A stretch of DNA of 64,000 nucleotides, taken from the NCBI RefSeq assembly GCF_007570825.1, contig NZ_SUNB01000004.1:248001-312000 (forward strand), read 5' to 3'. The DNA is from Pleionea sediminis (GTDB taxonomy: Bacteria; Pseudomonadota; Gammaproteobacteria; Enterobacterales; Kangiellaceae). Of this stretch, positions 8,739 to 17,403 are shown in pieces. Both the position numbers and the translations under genes were made by a program. Position 1 is the first letter of the stretch, and the number at the start of each line of letters is the position of its first letter. Under the pieces are notes generated by a model. The model had not been told where the DNA came from and made no database searches. It saw only the letters and a program-made list of their open reading frames with translations.

Positions 8739-9137
8739 CTAAATCGATGACTCCTGTAAATTATCGAACTTCCACACTCGTTCGCTTACGCAAATAGCAT
8801 TAATTCCTCTGAGATGACATGCTCTTACGACATCAGGGTTATCATCAAACATTAATGCAACTTGATGCTGACAACATACTTCCGATTTCCAACCTGGTAC
8901 ATCATCAATATTATCATCCGGACAGCAGAAAATTTCTAAATCGCTTGTTTTTCTATTAAGCCATCTACAAGCATCATCTACTGTAAGCTCATCGTTTACA
9001 GTAATAATTATAACCCGCTCATAGTTTTTTGCTATTTCCCTAAAAGCCAAGGGATAATCGCTCGTCGTCTCATCCCAATCCAAGGCAAGCACATTTGATA
9101 CTGAATTACCTTTTGTTTCATCATATTCTATATACAT
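8739..9137 (-). CDS. HAD-superfamily phosphatase-like protein
   Basis: A 132-residue protein with HAD motif I D20-W-D22-E-T-T, a motif II-like strand (RVIIITVND) and the acidic motif IV MFDDNPDVV. There is no cap domain, as in small magnesium-dependent phosphatases of the C0 type. The substrate is unknown. It heads a two-gene operon: its stop codon is followed immediately by the ATG of the DsbA-like gene. A cytoplasmic HAD protein with an exported partner is an odd pair. Confidence 0.7.
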   Translation of the reverse strand: MYIEYDETKGNSVSNVLALDWDETTSDYPLAFREIAKNYERVIIITVNDELTVDDACRWLNRKTSDLEIFCCPDDNIDDVPGWKSEVCCQHQVALMFDDNPDVVRACHLRGINAICVSERVWKFDNLQESSI

Positions 9138-9269
9138 AAATCTATTGCTCTTTTCACCGACTTATCCTCCCTAACAATTATAGACTACCTCTGTTCCCAA
9201 ATAAGTTACGTATAATGTAATATCGACATACTTTTAGAAATTTCCGGCCCAAATTGGAGCATAGTTCAA

Positions 9270-10097
9270 ATGAATAAGGTTTCAAGTTTACTCTTAATCA
9301 TGCTTATACAGAGTTTCTTCTTACAAGCTGCATTTGCACAAGATGAAAAATCAGTCATCGTTCCTTTACCTTCAGTTTACGATTTCAGTAAGGGCAATAA
9401 TGGTTGGAGCTTCGGGTTAGGCCTTGGTGTTGAATATGAATCTGCCTACGAAGGATCGGACGAATTTGGTTTCGAAGCTCAGCCTGCTGGTGCTATTCAA
9501 TGGCGAAGCGGAGATGATGCGTTCTTTTGGGCCGGTGAAGCGATAGGCTGGCGCGGTCTTCGTTCAAATAGATGGTTTTTCGAGGCTGTAGTGGCTTTTG
9601 AAGAAGGCCGTGAAGAAAACGCTTCCGAAGAAGGTTATTTGGATGGGCTTGGTGATCAAGAAGAAGGAACGGAATTAGTATTCCAAGCACGTCGCGCGCT
9701 CGATGACAACTGGCGTAATTGGTTGGTCGGCCGTATTGTAACCGGAGACAACGGAAACCTTGGATTATTTGGCGTTGGTCACCGCTTTGGCGACCAAAAC
9801 GACGGAACCGGTTCTGAACTTTCGTTTGTTGTGGTTTTTCATGATAGTGAATACGCCAATACCGGTTTTGGCATAGACGCTGCGCAATCAGCAACATCTG
9901 GATTGGATGAGACTGAGTTAAGTGGTGGGTATCGATCATTTGGTCTCGATTACAACTATCGAAACTATATCAACGAGAATTTGCAAATATTCGGTGAGGT
10001 TCTCTATGAACGTTATAGCAGCGAGGTTGCGAATAGCCCCATCGCTCGCAACAACTATGAAGCCGAAGTCGGCGTCGGGTTGATTTATATATTCTAG
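9270..10097 (+). CDS. MipA/OmpV family outer-membrane protein
   Basis: Signal peptide at 1-23 (LLLIMLIQSFFLQAAFA/QD). The mature part shows MipA/OmpV features: a GWSFGLGLGVEYESAYEGSD first strand, an A-G-A-I-Q-W strand, alternating aromatic beta strands and a C-terminal ...VGVGLIYIF strand ending in Phe, the usual outer-membrane assembly signal. MipA proteins are small outer-membrane barrels; E. coli MipA bridges murein synthase and hydrolase, and OmpV relatives answer to osmotic or metal stress. GGAG lies 12 bases before the ATG and a TATAAT at ~9209-9214 could be the -10 box. A second family member is at 29055. Confidence 0.85.
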   Translation: MNKVSSLLLIMLIQSFFLQAAFAQDEKSVIVPLPSVYDFSKGNNGWSFGLGLGVEYESAYEGSDEFGFEAQPAGAIQWRSGDDAFFWAGEAIGWRGLRSNRWFFEAVVAFEEGREENASEEGYLDGLGDQEEGTELVFQARRALDDNWRNWLVGRIVTGDNGNLGLFGVGHRFGDQNDGTGSELSFVVVFHDSEYANTGFGIDAAQSATSGLDETELSGGYRSFGLDYNYRNYINENLQIFGEVLYERYSSEVANSPIARNNYEAEVGVGLIYIF

Positions 10098-10206
10098 CTT
10101 GCCTTACAATCTCTGATAATAAAAAGTCTTTTGTAGGCCTCCTATTTTGAGTTGAAAAATCGACCTTATTTTCATAGAGCAATTTTGAGATCCCACCCTT
10201 AACTTT

Positions 10207-10231
10207 AAAAACCGATTGCACCTCGGTTTTT
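10207..10231 (+). terminator. Strong hairpin between mipA-like and blaI-like genes
   Basis: A perfect 9-bp inverted repeat (aaaaaccga / tcggttttt) with a 7-base loop. With T-runs on both sides it can end the mipA-like transcript; lying 43 bases before the repressor start it could also be part of the operon's operator region. I could not find the usual TACAnnTGTA BlaI box. Confidence 0.55.
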
Positions 10232-10273
10232 AAATGTTAGTATGGTGATCTGATAAATGACGGGTCGTTAAAA

Positions 10274-10660
10274 ATGGCGCTATCTCCTCACTTGGGTGAT
10301 CTGGAAGTCAAAGTTTTAGAGTATCTATGGGAGCATTCCCAAGGTACGGCAAAGTCAGTCCATGAACAGCTGAGCGATGAACGTAAAATATCAGTAAACA
10401 CCGTACAATCTGCACTAGAGCGGTTGTATAGAAAAAATCTTTTATCTCGTCGTAAGCAAAGCCACAGCTACATTTATACTGCCCTTGCATCGAAACAAGC
10501 AGTTTTAGGACAGTTAATTAACGACATGTTGGGACGATTTCACTCCGACACTGAACTGAACGTTGCTGCCATCGTCAATGCTGCAGAATCAATTGATCAA
10601 AAAGCACTCGACATTCTCGAAGCAGAGATTGAGCGACGACGATCTGAGGGAAATGAATGA
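10274..10660 (+). CDS. BlaI/MecI/CopY-family transcriptional repressor
   Basis: A 128-residue winged-helix protein with the family pattern: LGDLEVKVLEYLWE at the head, a recognition helix SVNTVQSALERLYRKNLLSRRK and a C-terminal dimerisation helix. BlaI/CopY proteins repress target operons until cleaved by a partner M56 protease or until they bind copper. The gene overlaps the next by four bases (ATGA), the usual BlaI-BlaR1 layout. Downstream genes are a His-rich lipoprotein and an RND metal pump, so the operon probably responds to metal rather than to beta-lactams; that is inferred from context. Confidence 0.9.
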   Translation: MALSPHLGDLEVKVLEYLWEHSQGTAKSVHEQLSDERKISVNTVQSALERLYRKNLLSRRKQSHSYIYTALASKQAVLGQLINDMLGRFHSDTELNVAAIVNAAESIDQKALDILEAEIERRRSEGNE

Positions 10661-11601
10661 TGTCGTTTTCGCTTTTTGGTTTACTCGCGTTTGTCGCCTG
10701 TGTTACCTGGCTGATAGCAAACAGTGGCGCCTGGCTAATTAACAAATCTAACGATCGCTTCTTCCAGGGTTACAATAAATACTTGGTCTGGTTGTCCGCT
10801 TCCCTGCCCGTTTTGTTACCGACAACGTTAATCTTAGTTGTACTTTTTATTGCTTACGGAAAATCTTTTGGTTGGTTAAATGATCATTGTTTAACACATG
10901 ACTTACACCATCCTCATTTTTGTCTGGCCCATTTTCCCAGTATTTCTTTATCGACACTCAACGCCACATTTATAAGCGGTATAGGTTTACTACTGGCAAT
11001 AAGTTTATTCGTCAAATTTCTAAAAACGTATTCACGATACCAACGCACGAAGATCATTGCTCGACTGGGAAGAAAACAATCTTCATTGGTTTATTATGAA
11101 AGCACAAAACCAATGGCGTTTGCTTTCGGCTTTGTTAATCCCAAAATATACATTTCAAATGCAAATAAGAAATTATTGACCAAAAAAGAGCAACGTATTG
11201 TCATTGCCCATGAAGCAGCGCATTTACGAAATAAAGACTCACTTAAAAACATTTTTATGGAATGTTTTTTAACTTTTCATCTATTTTCCAACGCCATTCG
11301 AAAAAGATTTCAACTATTAATAGAAATAGACGCGGACCAACAATGCACTAAACGCTTCAAACCGTTCGATGTTGCTCAGCTGCTTATTAAACTGGGTCGA
11401 TTTTCTAGAACGTCAGAATATCCTATTTCTATTGTCGGCTCACAATTAGAACAACGGATCACCCTGCTCATCGAGACTTCAAGCAATCCCAAAAAGCATT
11501 GGATTTATTGCACTTTATTGAGTGTCTTTTTATTACTTATTCCGTTAACGGTTGTAATCAATCATCATGCATTAGAAACAATTGTCGGCTGGCTACTTTA
11601 A
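10657..11601 (+). CDS. M56 (BlaR1-like) membrane metalloprotease without sensor domain
   Basis: About four membrane segments (first at ~5-25, last at ~288-307) and the zinc motif H185-E-A-A-H189 after an I-V-I-A strand. At 314 residues it lacks the penicillin-binding sensor domain of BlaR1. M56 proteases cleave the paired BlaI-type repressor when triggered. The 4-base overlap with the repressor gene shows co-translation. What it senses is unknown; with no extracytoplasmic domain, the signal may be the membrane or a partner such as the adjacent lipoprotein. Confidence 0.85.
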   Translation: MMSFSLFGLLAFVACVTWLIANSGAWLINKSNDRFFQGYNKYLVWLSASLPVLLPTTLILVVLFIAYGKSFGWLNDHCLTHDLHHPHFCLAHFPSISLSTLNATFISGIGLLLAISLFVKFLKTYSRYQRTKIIARLGRKQSSLVYYESTKPMAFAFGFVNPKIYISNANKKLLTKKEQRIVIAHEAAHLRNKDSLKNIFMECFLTFHLFSNAIRKRFQLLIEIDADQQCTKRFKPFDVAQLLIKLGRFSRTSEYPISIVGSQLEQRITLLIETSSNPKKHWIYCTLLSVFLLLIPLTVVINHHALETIVGWLL

Positions 11602-11672
11602 CTGAAGCCGACTTAAAAAATACAGATTACTAAAAAAATCGATTATTTATCATTGACTATTAGGACTAAACA

Positions 11673-12041
11673 ATGAATTACAAGATCTTAACGATTGCTT
11701 TATTTTTTGGCTTATGTCTTTCCGCTTGTGATGACCATCACTCTCATGGAGAGGATACTCACACGCATGATGCGAATGATAAAGAGCATGATAATCATCA
11801 TAGCGATGATAACACTGAGCAACATACCCATGATGACGAGGGCCACTCTCATAATGATGGCAGTCACTCTCATGAATCGGAGAGCCATTCACACGACAAT
11901 AAACCAAAAACAGAAGTTATCTATGACGATGAATCTGAATTGAATGAATCCAGTCAAAAAAAATTATCAACTGAACATAAAGATGACTCAAACGATGAAG
12001 AGCACGAGCACTCTCATGAAGAAAGCGATCATGACCACTAG
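11673..12041 (+). CDS. His/Asp-rich metal-binding lipoprotein
   Basis: A lipobox L16-S-A-C19 ends a short signal peptide. The remaining ~103 residues are dominated by His, Asp, Glu and Ser (HTHD, HSHE, HSHD repeats), typical of zinc/nickel/copper-chelating tails. Predicted to sit in the periplasm on a membrane as a metal buffer. The following adaptor gene starts inside its last codons (ATGACCACTAG overlaps the stop), so the two are co-translated. The simple repetitive sequence may evolve fast. Confidence 0.8.
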   Translation: MNYKILTIALFFGLCLSACDDHHSHGEDTHTHDANDKEHDNHHSDDNTEQHTHDDEGHSHNDGSHSHESESHSHDNKPKTEVIYDDESELNESSQKKLSTEHKDDSNDEEHEHSHEESDHDH

Positions 12042-13590
12042 TCCTGTCAAAAAGCTAACGTTAATATTTGTCTTATCGTTTTTGTACTCTCCAATGGCTA
12101 TTGCGGGTGGTAATCATCCGCACGGTGCGACTTCTCATAACAAAGACCATACTCATGAAGACAGCGCACCAGCAAACGTAGTGACTCAATATAATGACTA
12201 TACAGAGCTGTTTGTTGAGTTCCCTCCTCTGGTCATTAATCAGAAAACAACATTTATAACGCATTTTACCCGCTTAAGTGATTTTAAAGCCGTTGATGAA
12301 GGTGTACTGGATGTTGTATTGACTAAAAACAATAAAACGGTGGTTCGCTTTCGAGTTCGCGAACCTGCTCGCTCAGGTATTTTTCTTCCAGACGTTACCC
12401 CCAATCAGTCCGGACAATTTGGCCTTGTACTTGAACTAAAAACAAATGACTGGATCAGTCGTCACGATTTAGGCCAAATCACTGTATTTGAAAATTCAAA
12501 AAATACGCAAATCGAAAAAAACGCGCCAAGCGGCGAAGTATCCTATTTAAAAGAACAGCAATGGCAAAATCCGTTTGCGATTGCTAAAAGTGCCATCATC
12601 GAGATGCGGCCTTCTGTTCCTGGATTTGGTACGGTATCGGCACCGCTTAATGAATTCACGGTTATACGAGCCCCCGACGATGGCTATTTCTCGTCAGGAA
12701 AAATCATCAGTGCGGGTGAGTCTGTATCAGTTAATGATGCATTGGGAAGTTTGATTCCGCGACTCGGTGAAGATACCGATATTGGAGAATTAATCGTTGA
12801 CGTTGAGCGTGCCAAATCACGTTTTGAACTGGCGAAAGCTGATGTGAAACGACTTGAAAAATTATTCAACAAAGGTTCGGTTTCGGAGAAACTTTTTCTT
12901 GAAGCTCAAAAAGAACGTGATATTGCCGCAGTAGAATTACAAACCACTCAATCTCGGCTTCGACAACGTGCAGGTGGAGTTGAAACAGCAGGCATAAACA
13001 TCGTCGCCCCAATTCAAGGCGAAGTATTAAGTGTTTATGTACATCCCGGCTCGTTTGTTCGTGAGGGTGATCCTTTGTTTTCTATTGCGGGCAAAAATAT
13101 GCGTTGGATGAATGTTCAGGTTCCCGAAAAGTTTAGCGGAGAAATTCATAAAGCCACTGGTATATGGTTTGAATTTAAGAGTCAACCATTAGTGCTCGAC
13201 ACAAACAATCAAGCTTCCATCGTTAAAGTAAGCCGCGAAGTAAAACATCCCGCACGAACCGTTGAAGTTGCCGTGGCTTATCCATCTACACTCGGACCTT
13301 CTATCATTGGTGTACGCCTGCCAGTTCGAGTATTCGTTGGTGCGCCAGTACAACGGTTAGCTATTCCCGCCTCTGCAATTATTGATGATAACGGACAATC
13401 GGTGGTTTATGTACAAGTCGGTGGTGAGTCTTTTGAACGTCGAGTTGTGACTCTTGGTATACGAGACAGTGATTTAGTAGAAGTAACGTCCGGACTATCC
13501 CCTGACGAATGGGTTGTGTCTCGCGGAGCTTACTACGTTAAGTTGGCGTCTACCGGTGGTGATGCCATTGGTCACGGTCATGCACATTAA
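12031..13590 (+). CDS. RND efflux periplasmic adaptor (CusB/CzcB-like) with N-terminal FixH-like domain
   Basis: I place the start at the ATG overlapping the lipoprotein stop; it gives a clean signal peptide (KKLTLIFVLSFLYSPMAIA). A further in-frame ATG lies 15 bases upstream. After a His-rich stretch comes a ~110-residue beta-sandwich (FVEFPPLVINQKTTFITHFTRL..) common in metal adaptors, then barrel-sandwich (IRAPDDGYFSSGKIISAGESV), an alpha-hairpin (ERAKSRFELAKADVKRLEKLF) and membrane-proximal domains, ending GHGHAH. Adaptors join an inner-membrane RND pump to an outer-membrane channel. The pump is the next gene; no channel gene is present, so a TolC-type protein from elsewhere is needed. 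Confidence 0.88.
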   Translation: MTTSPVKKLTLIFVLSFLYSPMAIAGGNHPHGATSHNKDHTHEDSAPANVVTQYNDYTELFVEFPPLVINQKTTFITHFTRLSDFKAVDEGVLDVVLTKNNKTVVRFRVREPARSGIFLPDVTPNQSGQFGLVLELKTNDWISRHDLGQITVFENSKNTQIEKNAPSGEVSYLKEQQWQNPFAIAKSAIIEMRPSVPGFGTVSAPLNEFTVIRAPDDGYFSSGKIISAGESVSVNDALGSLIPRLGEDTDIGELIVDVERAKSRFELAKADVKRLEKLFNKGSVSEKLFLEAQKERDIAAVELQTTQSRLRQRAGGVETAGINIVAPIQGEVLSVYVHPGSFVREGDPLFSIAGKNMRWMNVQVPEKFSGEIHKATGIWFEFKSQPLVLDTNNQASIVKVSREVKHPARTVEVAVAYPSTLGPSIIGVRLPVRVFVGAPVQRLAIPASAIIDDNGQSVVYVQVGGESFERRVVTLGIRDSDLVEVTSGLSPDEWVVSRGAYYVKLASTGGDAIGHGHAH

Positions 13591-13692
13591 TTAATGTGAA
13601 TAACGTTTCGCTAACAAGTAAGCTTTTTTATAAATAATTGTGTTGCTAAGCTCTCACACATCGAGCTCATTTAAAAAGATAAGCGTAGTTTT

Positions 13693-16600
13693 ATGATCGA
13701 AAAAACCATTGACTGGTCGTTAAAAAATCGTTTGCTAATTTTAGCGGCAGCAGTGCTTCTTTTGTTTTGGGGAAGCTGGACCGCGTCCGATACCTCGGTG
13801 GACGTGTTTCCTGATCTAACCGCTCCAGTGGTCACTGTAGTAGCCGAAGCCCATGGTATGCCGCCAGTTGATGTTGAACGTCTGATTACTTTCCCGATCG
13901 AAACTGCCATGAACGGAGCCAGTGGTGTTCGCCGTGTACGATCAAGTACAGGTGTCGGCATTTCGGTTGTCAATGTCGAGTTCGAATGGGGAACCGACAT
14001 TTATAAAGCAAGACAAATCGTCTCCGAAAAATTACAAACGACATCGGCCAATTTGCCAAACGATTTACCACCACCCGCTCTTGCTCCTGTTGCTTCGGTG
14101 ATGGGAGATATTATGTTTATAGCGCTGGTTTCCGATACACACAGTGAGATGGAATTAAAAACGATAGCCGATTGGGTGGTGCGTCGTCGTTTACTAGCGG
14201 TACCTGGAATTGCCGAAGTCATACCGAACGGTGGTGAAACAAAGCAGTTTCAGGTGATTGCTTCCCCCGAACGTTTGTCTGCCTATGGCGTATCTCTCGA
14301 GCAACTTAAAACAGCCGTTGCAGAATCAAACAACAATGCCGCGGCCGGCTTTATGGTCGAAAACTTGCAGGAATATTTAATTCAGGGACTGGGAAAAGTC
14401 GAAACCATCAATGATATCGAGCAAGCCGTTGTGACAACAGTTAATGACTTTCCGGTATTAGTAAGAGACATTGCCGATGTCGTTGTCGGACCTGCACCAC
14501 GCAGAGGAACCGCGGCTTACAATGCAAAATCAGCTATCGTACTTGGGATTCAGAAACAGCCGAACGTTAATACTTTGAAAGTCACCAAAGAGTTAGACGA
14601 GGTTATTGAGAAACTTCAGTTAACACTTCCTGAAGGTATGCGCATCGAAACTAATGTGTTTCGTCAATCTAACTTTATTAATACCGCGATTGATAATCTT
14701 GTTGTGGCATTGAGAGACGGAGCAATACTGGTTATCGCCATCATGTTTGTCTTTTTATTAAGTGTTCGTGCAACCGGTATAGCGCTGTTAGCTATACCAT
14801 TGTCGGTGCTTACCGCGATTTTAACCATCAAATGGTTAGGTGGCAGTTTGAATACCATGACACTCGGGGGGCTTGCCATTGCTATGGGAGCGTTGGTTGA
14901 TGATGCAATTATTGTTGTCGAGAATATTGTCCGGCGACTCCGAGAAAATACACAATCGAGCGATAAAAAGCCGGTATATCAAATTATTTTAACAGCCACC
15001 CGTGAAATTCAAAGCTCGATCGTATTCGCAACGTTAATCATCATTCTAGTATTCATTCCCCTTTTCTTTTTGACCGGCGTCGAGGGACGTCTATTGCAAC
15101 CACTGGGTTTTGCCTACATTGTCGCTTTAGCGGCATCATTATTTGTCGCGTTAACCGTTACTCCGGTGTTGTGTTTTTATTTACTTCCCAAAAGTAAAAC
15201 CGTCTTTAACAGACATGATTCGAAGCTAACTTCAGGCCTTAAACGATTTTATCGACCCTGGCTTTCATTTACATTAAAACGTAGTGGCATTGTTATCACG
15301 ATTGCTGGCGTTTTACTTCTGGCGTCCGTTGCCGTATTTCTTCAGTTTGGACGTGGATTTTTACCAGAGTTTAACGAAGGGAGTTTGACTATTAGTGTTG
15401 TAACGTTACCAGGCACTTCGTTAGAAACATCTGATGAGATTGGGCAACGCGCAGAAACCATTTTACTCAATGAGCCCGAAGTTATTGCTACGGCCAGGCG
15501 TACCGGTCGCGCTGAACGCGATCCACATGCTCAGCAGGTATTTTCTTCTGAAATTGAAGTAACATTGAAAATGCAGGAACGGTCAAAGGCAGAATTATTA
15601 TCGTCATTGCGACAGAAGTTTGCGGCTATACCAGGTACCAATGTTGTTATTGGACAGCCCATCTCACATCGAATCGATCATATGTTATCCGGAACACGCG
15701 CCAATATCGCCATTAAATTGTTTGGCGACGATCTTGCAGAGCTTCGAAAACTGGGAACACAAATTGAAGGTCTAGTGCAAGAGGTACCAGGTGCCGTTGA
15801 TGTTGCAGTGGAACAACAAAGCGAAATTCCCTTTTTACAGGTTAAGTTTGATCGGCCAGCACTCGCCAATTACGGCTTGTCGGTACACGATGCCGCAGAG
15901 ATTGTAGAAACAGCATTTAATGGCACTGCGGTTAGTACCGTGCTCGATGGACAAGCAAGTTTCGACTTGGTCGTCAAATTTTCGGGCGTTAATAAAGAAT
16001 CGGAAGCATCCATTAAAGAGACATTAGTGACGTTAAATAATGGTGCTATTGTTCCTATACAGGCTTTCGCTGAAATTAAAAAGCAGCGTGGCCCCAATAC
16101 TATTTCACGTGAAAACGTGCAACGAAAGCTCGTGGTTATGGCCAACGTCGCAGAACGAGACCTGATAAGTGTTGTTAATGATATACAAACGACTATTGAT
16201 AATAATATTGATTTGCCGACCGGCTACTTTATTGAATATGGCGGCCAGTTTGAGAGTGCTCAAAGTGCCGGCAGCCAATTATTAATTCTTGGTATCGTAG
16301 TGATTATTGGTATTTTCTTTTTATTGATCACGGCGTTCAACTCTACTAAAGATGCTTTTTTAATCATGCTCAACCTACCGCTGGCATTGATTGGCGGTGT
16401 TGCCGGTGTTTGGATAATCGGAGGGAATCTCACTATTGCGGCTGTCATTGGCTTTATTACGTTATTTGGAATTGCAACGCGGAATGGCGTGATTTTGGTC
16501 GACCATATCAAACATTTATTGGCTGAGGGACAAGCCCTCAAAGACGCAGTTGTTCAAGGTTCTGAAGAACGATTAATACCGATATTAATGACCGCGCTGG

Positions 16601-16764
16601 CTACCGCTTTAGCGCTTATTCCATTGGCTCTTGCCTCCGGTGAGCCTGGGAGTGAAATTCAGGCGCCGATGGCGGTGGTAATTTTATTCGGCTTAATCAG
16701 TTCGACCTTTCTTAACATGATTGTTGTTCCAACTTTGTATTTTCGATTCACGCGAGACCAGTAA
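13693..16764 (+). CDS. HME-type RND metal efflux pump (CusA/CzcA family)
   Basis: A 1023-residue inner-membrane pump with the RND pattern: first span at ~12-30, large periplasmic loop, a block of membrane spans (~335-480), second periplasmic loop and closing spans (~865-1015). The proton-relay helix 4 reads GGLAIAMGALVDDAIIVVEN, close to CusA (AIAxGAMVDAAIVMIEN) and unlike the D-rich helix of CzcA. The family exports Cu(I)/Ag(I) or Zn/Co/Cd from the periplasm or cytosol by proton exchange. Metal specificity cannot be read with confidence. The operon position behind a His-rich lipoprotein supports a metal role. Confidence 0.88.
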   Translation: MIEKTIDWSLKNRLLILAAAVLLLFWGSWTASDTSVDVFPDLTAPVVTVVAEAHGMPPVDVERLITFPIETAMNGASGVRRVRSSTGVGISVVNVEFEWGTDIYKARQIVSEKLQTTSANLPNDLPPPALAPVASVMGDIMFIALVSDTHSEMELKTIADWVVRRRLLAVPGIAEVIPNGGETKQFQVIASPERLSAYGVSLEQLKTAVAESNNNAAAGFMVENLQEYLIQGLGKVETINDIEQAVVTTVNDFPVLVRDIADVVVGPAPRRGTAAYNAKSAIVLGIQKQPNVNTLKVTKELDEVIEKLQLTLPEGMRIETNVFRQSNFINTAIDNLVVALRDGAILVIAIMFVFLLSVRATGIALLAIPLSVLTAILTIKWLGGSLNTMTLGGLAIAMGALVDDAIIVVENIVRRLRENTQSSDKKPVYQIILTATREIQSSIVFATLIIILVFIPLFFLTGVEGRLLQPLGFAYIVALAASLFVALTVTPVLCFYLLPKSKTVFNRHDSKLTSGLKRFYRPWLSFTLKRSGIVITIAGVLLLASVAVFLQFGRGFLPEFNEGSLTISVVTLPGTSLETSDEIGQRAETILLNEPEVIATARRTGRAERDPHAQQVFSSEIEVTLKMQERSKAELLSSLRQKFAAIPGTNVVIGQPISHRIDHMLSGTRANIAIKLFGDDLAELRKLGTQIEGLVQEVPGAVDVAVEQQSEIPFLQVKFDRPALANYGLSVHDAAEIVETAFNGTAVSTVLDGQASFDLVVKFSGVNKESEASIKETLVTLNNGAIVPIQAFAEIKKQRGPNTISRENVQRKLVVMANVAERDLISVVNDIQTTIDNNIDLPTGYFIEYGGQFESAQSAGSQLLILGIVVIIGIFFLLITAFNSTKDAFLIMLNLPLALIGGVAGVWIIGGNLTIAAVIGFITLFGIATRNGVILVDHIKHLLAEGQALKDAVVQGSEERLIPILMTALATALALIPLALASGEPGSEIQAPMAVVILFGLISSTFLNMIVVPTLYFRFTRDQ

Positions 16765-16797
16765 ATTAATCCGGATATATTTCAAATATTCAATCTC

Positions 16798-16851
16798 GTT
16801 AGTGTTGGTGTTACCGTTAGTGTTACCGTTGGTGTTGGTTTAACGGTTGGT
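16798..16851 (+). repeat. Degenerate hexamer repeat (GTTxxT) after the pump gene
   Basis: Nine imperfect hexamers such as GTTGGT, GTTAGT, GTTACC lie head to tail. They stay in the same frame as the pump gene beyond its stop codon and would encode a Val/Gly/Thr-rich hydrophobic stretch. Confidence 0.5.
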
Positions 16852-16948
16852 CTCGGTATTACTATTGTTGCAGTTATTAAAAGTGGACTTGGTTTATATT
16901 TAATTATTCGTTATCGTCTCCAATACGTTTTAACAAGAGGAGTTACTC

Positions 16949-17182
16949 ATGTCCGAACACAAATGGAACGACACCTTACAGAATCCTCCAACAGGCGAAC
17001 CAAGATTTCTTAAAGTCTACAACCCATCTCAAGATCGCGAGTTCTACACCTCATTTAAAAATAATGCCTTCACCGAACTAGGGGGCGAAGACCTATATTG
17101 TTCATTTTCTAATATTGAAAGATGGCGAGAAATTAGCGCTGAAGAAGCTCAGGAGTTGACTGATAGAATTAAAGACATGTGA
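16949..17182 (+). CDS. Small hypothetical protein, 77 aa
   Basis: Strong ribosome binding site (AAGAGGAG, 7 bases before ATG). The protein is hydrophilic and rich in aromatic residues (MSEHKWNDTLQ, FLKVYNPSQDREFY) and ends in an acidic helix (SAEEAQELTDRIKDM). No signal peptide or known motif. It stands alone between the pump and transporter genes. Confidence 0.65.
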   Translation: MSEHKWNDTLQNPPTGEPRFLKVYNPSQDREFYTSFKNNAFTELGGEDLYCSFSNIERWREISAEEAQELTDRIKDM

Positions 17183-17403
17183 GAATTATAGCAGACCTCA
17201 AATTTAATAAGGAGACACTCTAGTGAGAATTTGGTGGCGCATATGTGACCAGTTTTCCTGCGGTACCAGACGTAGGGTTCATTACCTCGTATTAATCTAA
17301 CTTAAATAAAATCTATGCCATACTATAGTGACTTTTATGGAGTATCTCATTGACTTGGTAGCTCACATTATTATTATTAAAGTTAACAACCTTGGACTTT
17401 TAA

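Noticed and set aside
11944-12030. Longer N-terminus of the RND adaptor
   Set aside because: Would lie inside the His-rich lipoprotein gene and put ~30 residues before a normal signal peptide.
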